From NCBI GenBank assembly GCA_947311105.1, contig CAMZKG010000081.1:1-33078 (forward strand): 33,078 nt of DNA, given 5' to 3'. Below the pieces are notes generated by a model. That model saw only the letters and a list, made by a program, of their open reading frames with translations, was not told the DNA's origin and did no database searches. The position numbers and the translations under genes were made by a program. Source of the stretch: an uncultured Saprospiraceae bacterium (lineage in GTDB: Bacteria > Bacteroidota > Bacteroidia > Chitinophagales > Saprospiraceae). Positions within the stretch are counted from its first letter, which is position 1, and every line of letters starts with the position of its first letter. Shown piece by piece: positions 30,871-33,078 of the stretch.

Positions 30871-32967
30871 ATGTGTTGGCAGCAAAAAAAGTGGGTTGGT
30901 GATAGTACACTTCGGGTGTATTTAGTTCTTTCCTTGGTATGGTTTGCTTTCTGGAGTCTTTATGGCTCGAATGGATTCAATGTGCCGGTAGATGTGTTAA
31001 ATACTGGTAAGGAGTTGGATATTAGTGAGCAAGTTGTTGTCTATGTGGACTCCATCGGGGATACGGATTTTGAAGATATTCCATTGGCTAGTTTTTTACC
31101 TTCTAATGTAGCGTTTGCCAAAATAGATCCAAGAAAATTAAGACATTATACCTTTTTCTTTAGAGTGACGCTTGAAAATCCGACGACGGACACCATGAGT
31201 TTTGTATTCCATGTGCCTTGGGCAGAAATGGTCACACTGCAAATGGACGGTCATGTCAAATATGGAGGGCAATTGTCCAAACCTGACCGAAGAGATTATC
31301 GGTTTCTGCCTAATAGTTTCCGAGTCGTGTTATTTCCGAAAGGGCAAAAAGAAATTAGGGGTCAACTAGAATATTCTTCTATAAGGAGTACTAGCTTTTA
31401 CAAAAAATTTACGTTGCAGAACGAAGTATATGCTAAAAGCAGATTCTATGATGCCGATTCTACTGAAGTTGATTACAAATTTGTATTGTTTTCTACGGGT
31501 TTTTTGTTTTCGATAGTTTTTGTTTTTGTTTTTATGATGCTGCATTATGTTCAAACGCGAGATGAATTGTATCTGAAATATTCGATTTACTTATTAACGG
31601 TCATTGGCTATTCGTTTATTAGTTTTGAGAGTACCATAAATATAAACATGAATTTTCCGGGTACTTTTAATCGGTTGTATTATTTAAAACACCCTTTAGG
31701 TGTCATCGTTAATGCGACCTATTTTTATTTTATAAGTGCGTTTTTGGATTTGAAGATAAAAATGCCCAGAATTCATCGTCTGATGAATACTATGGTGAAT
31801 GGTCTGTATATCTATGTGATTATCGGTATAGTAATTGGTCCTGTTTTGGGGTGTTATTTTTGGGAATTAAGAGCTTATTATTTTATTCGCTTTTTATGGT
31901 TTATACCGTCTATTATTTTTTTAGGTGCTATTTGGCGCAAGCAAATCAAGTATGGGCAGATTGTTTTGATTGGAACCATGGTTTTGATTGTAGGCTCTTT
32001 GGTTAGTCTGGTGCTGTCTGTGGTGCTAAAAGAGATGGATGCGTTTTGGAAATTACCAATTATTTATACAGAAATTGCCATTTTGATTGAAATTGCCTTT
32101 TTCTCTTTGGGGGTAGCCAAAAAAATCCGTGATCATGACAAAGAGCGTTTGGAAGCAAAAGTAGGGTTGATCGAGCAATTACAAAAGAATGCAGGACTTC
32201 ATGAAAAAATAAATCAACAGTTACAAGAAAAAGTCCTTTGGCAGGAGTCCCTTGCGGAAAAACAAAGCTTAGAACTCGAGAAAGAAAAGGCGGTTTCCCA
32301 ATCTAATGAGCTCCAACGTCAGCTTGCGCAAATGGAATTGTTAGCGCTCCGCGCCCAGATGAACCCACATTTTATTTTTAATAGCCTAAATTCAATTAAG
32401 AGTTATATACTTAGAAATGGTCCGTTGGAAGCGTCAGAGTACTTGACAAAATTTTCAAATTTAATTCGCGCTATTTTGCAAAATTCAAAAAAGTCAGAAA
32501 TTAGTTTGAAAGATGAGTTAGATACCTTACTTTTATATGTGAAATTGGAGCAGATGAGATTTTCTGAAAAGTTTCAGTTTACTTTCTTTCAAAAAAGTGA
32601 AGCTATGCTCGATACTATAATGGTGCCCCCACTTATTTTGCAGCCTTATGTGGAGAATGCCATTTGGCATGGTTTGATGCATTTGGATACGAAGGGAGTG
32701 TTAAAAATTGAAGTCATTGAAAAGGGAGATGGCTGTCTTGCCGTTATTATTGAAGATAATGGAATCGGACGAAAACGAGCCGAAGAGCTTAAATCAAAGT
32801 CCTTGAGAAATTATAAGTCCATGGGGATGGGGATAACAAAAAGTAGGATTGAATTACATAATCAGATTAATGCAAAAGGGATTAAGGTCGATGTGATGGA
32901 TGTGTTTGGCGATAAAGAAACGACGGGAACACGAGTAGTGATTACCGTTAAATGTCTTTTGACGTGA
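30871..32967 (+). CDS. LytS/YehU-family sensor histidine kinase with 7TMR-DISM sensor
   Basis: A 698-aa membrane kinase. An N-terminal signal or membrane segment (about 15-31) precedes an extracytoplasmic beta-sandwich (about 40-200, 7TMR-DISMED2-like, probably a carbohydrate or small-ligand sensor). Seven membrane helices (about 203-415) and a coiled coil (about 418-490) follow. The His_kinase domain has the phospho-accepting His500 in LRAQMNPHFIFNSLNSIKSYI. The ATPase domain has QPYVENAIWHG (591-601) and DNGIG (629-633). Such kinases usually pair with a LytTR-type response regulator encoded next door, which would lie beyond the right edge. Nothing in the sequence shows what it senses. Confidence 0.9.
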   Translation: MCWQQKKWVGDSTLRVYLVLSLVWFAFWSLYGSNGFNVPVDVLNTGKELDISEQVVVYVDSIGDTDFEDIPLASFLPSNVAFAKIDPRKLRHYTFFFRVTLENPTTDTMSFVFHVPWAEMVTLQMDGHVKYGGQLSKPDRRDYRFLPNSFRVVLFPKGQKEIRGQLEYSSIRSTSFYKKFTLQNEVYAKSRFYDADSTEVDYKFVLFSTGFLFSIVFVFVFMMLHYVQTRDELYLKYSIYLLTVIGYSFISFESTININMNFPGTFNRLYYLKHPLGVIVNATYFYFISAFLDLKIKMPRIHRLMNTMVNGLYIYVIIGIVIGPVLGCYFWELRAYYFIRFLWFIPSIIFLGAIWRKQIKYGQIVLIGTMVLIVGSLVSLVLSVVLKEMDAFWKLPIIYTEIAILIEIAFFSLGVAKKIRDHDKERLEAKVGLIEQLQKNAGLHEKINQQLQEKVLWQESLAEKQSLELEKEKAVSQSNELQRQLAQMELLALRAQMNPHFIFNSLNSIKSYILRNGPLEASEYLTKFSNLIRAILQNSKKSEISLKDELDTLLLYVKLEQMRFSEKFQFTFFQKSEAMLDTIMVPPLILQPYVENAIWHGLMHLDTKGVLKIEVIEKGDGCLAVIIEDNGIGRKRAEELKSKSLRNYKSMGMGITKSRIELHNQINAKGIKVDVMDVFGDKETTGTRVVITVKCLLT

Positions 32968-33011
32968 TACTGGACGCTAGTTGCTAGTGACTAGATCGTG
33001 GGAAGTCGAGC

Positions 33012-33025
33012 CGAACGGCCGTTCG
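33012..33025. repeat. CGAACGGCCGTTCG-family palindrome, copy 7
   Basis: Perfect core. The flanks GACTAGATCGTGGGAAGTCGAG before and GGTGTCTAGCA after align with copies 2 and 6. It lies 45 bases past the kinase stop. Confidence 0.85.
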
Positions 33026-33078
33026 GGTGTCTAGCACTATACCAATGTCTTTGGCTGAGTTGCGTAAAATAGAAGTTA

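Overview
The window reads as a chromosomal segment of a Bacteroidota bacterium, most likely from the Saprospirales; that placement is inference from gene content. Four secreted proteins end in type IX secretion (T9SS) sorting domains, three of type A and one of the gliding-associated CHU_C type B. Promoters, where visible, follow the Bacteroidota TTTG-N19-21-TAnnTTTG pattern. Shine-Dalgarno sites are weak, and Bacteroidota-type lipoproteins and a LytS/YehU-type kinase with a 7TMR-DISM sensor are present. No rRNA, tRNA, CRISPR array, phage or complete IS was found.

Layout. 1-1,471 (minus): a signal-peptide gene interrupted at the window edge by an IS66-like miniature element, a 135-aa unknown and an HNH endonuclease. 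1,555-4,810: an S9 dipeptidyl-peptidase (minus) and, divergently, a phytanoyl-CoA-dioxygenase-like enzyme. 5,177-10,116 (minus): a membrane hypothetical, an 831-aa TIR-like/TPR/short-chain-dehydrogenase fusion and a TlpA-like lipoprotein. 10,165-12,138: a repeat-rich accessory zone with a T9SS-domain remnant, a conserved hypothetical, a 147-bp miniature transposon with a perfect 8-bp target duplication, and a tandem array of GGTTT-NNN-AAACC hairpins. 12,139-17,243: a secreted GH16-like/beta-propeller protein, a di-haem cytochrome c peroxidase and another T9SS cargo protein. 17,389-19,623: CtpA-type protease followed closely by MiaE. 19,906-24,336: a small hypothetical, then moeA, a MobB-like/MobA fusion and a frameshifted type B T9SS protein, all three on the plus strand. 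24,380-28,892 (minus): methyltransferase, ffh, and htrA-aroC with no bases between them. 28,985-32,967: a T9SS-exported PLD-family protein and a sensor kinase.

Housekeeping functions (ffh, aroC, miaE, moeA/mobA) sit among envelope and secretion functions (ctpA, htrA, T9SS cargo, TlpA, peroxidase). Many gaps are filled by dispersed repeats: a CGAACGGCCGTTCG palindrome (seven copies), CAATTG-rich modules, a CCCCAAATGAAATTTGGGG palindrome and a 35-bp module abutting two stop codons. Across genes and gaps alike, the 11-mer GCTTGCGCAAA occurs nine times and its covarying sister CCTTGCGGAAA five times, which looks like a genome-wide signal of the HIP1 or DNA-uptake-sequence kind.

The best candidates for something undescribed are this 11-mer and the TIR-like-TPR-SDR fusion. 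Several genes are better started downstream of their longest open frame, because the extra N-termini read through repeats or promoter elements; the starts given here reflect that.
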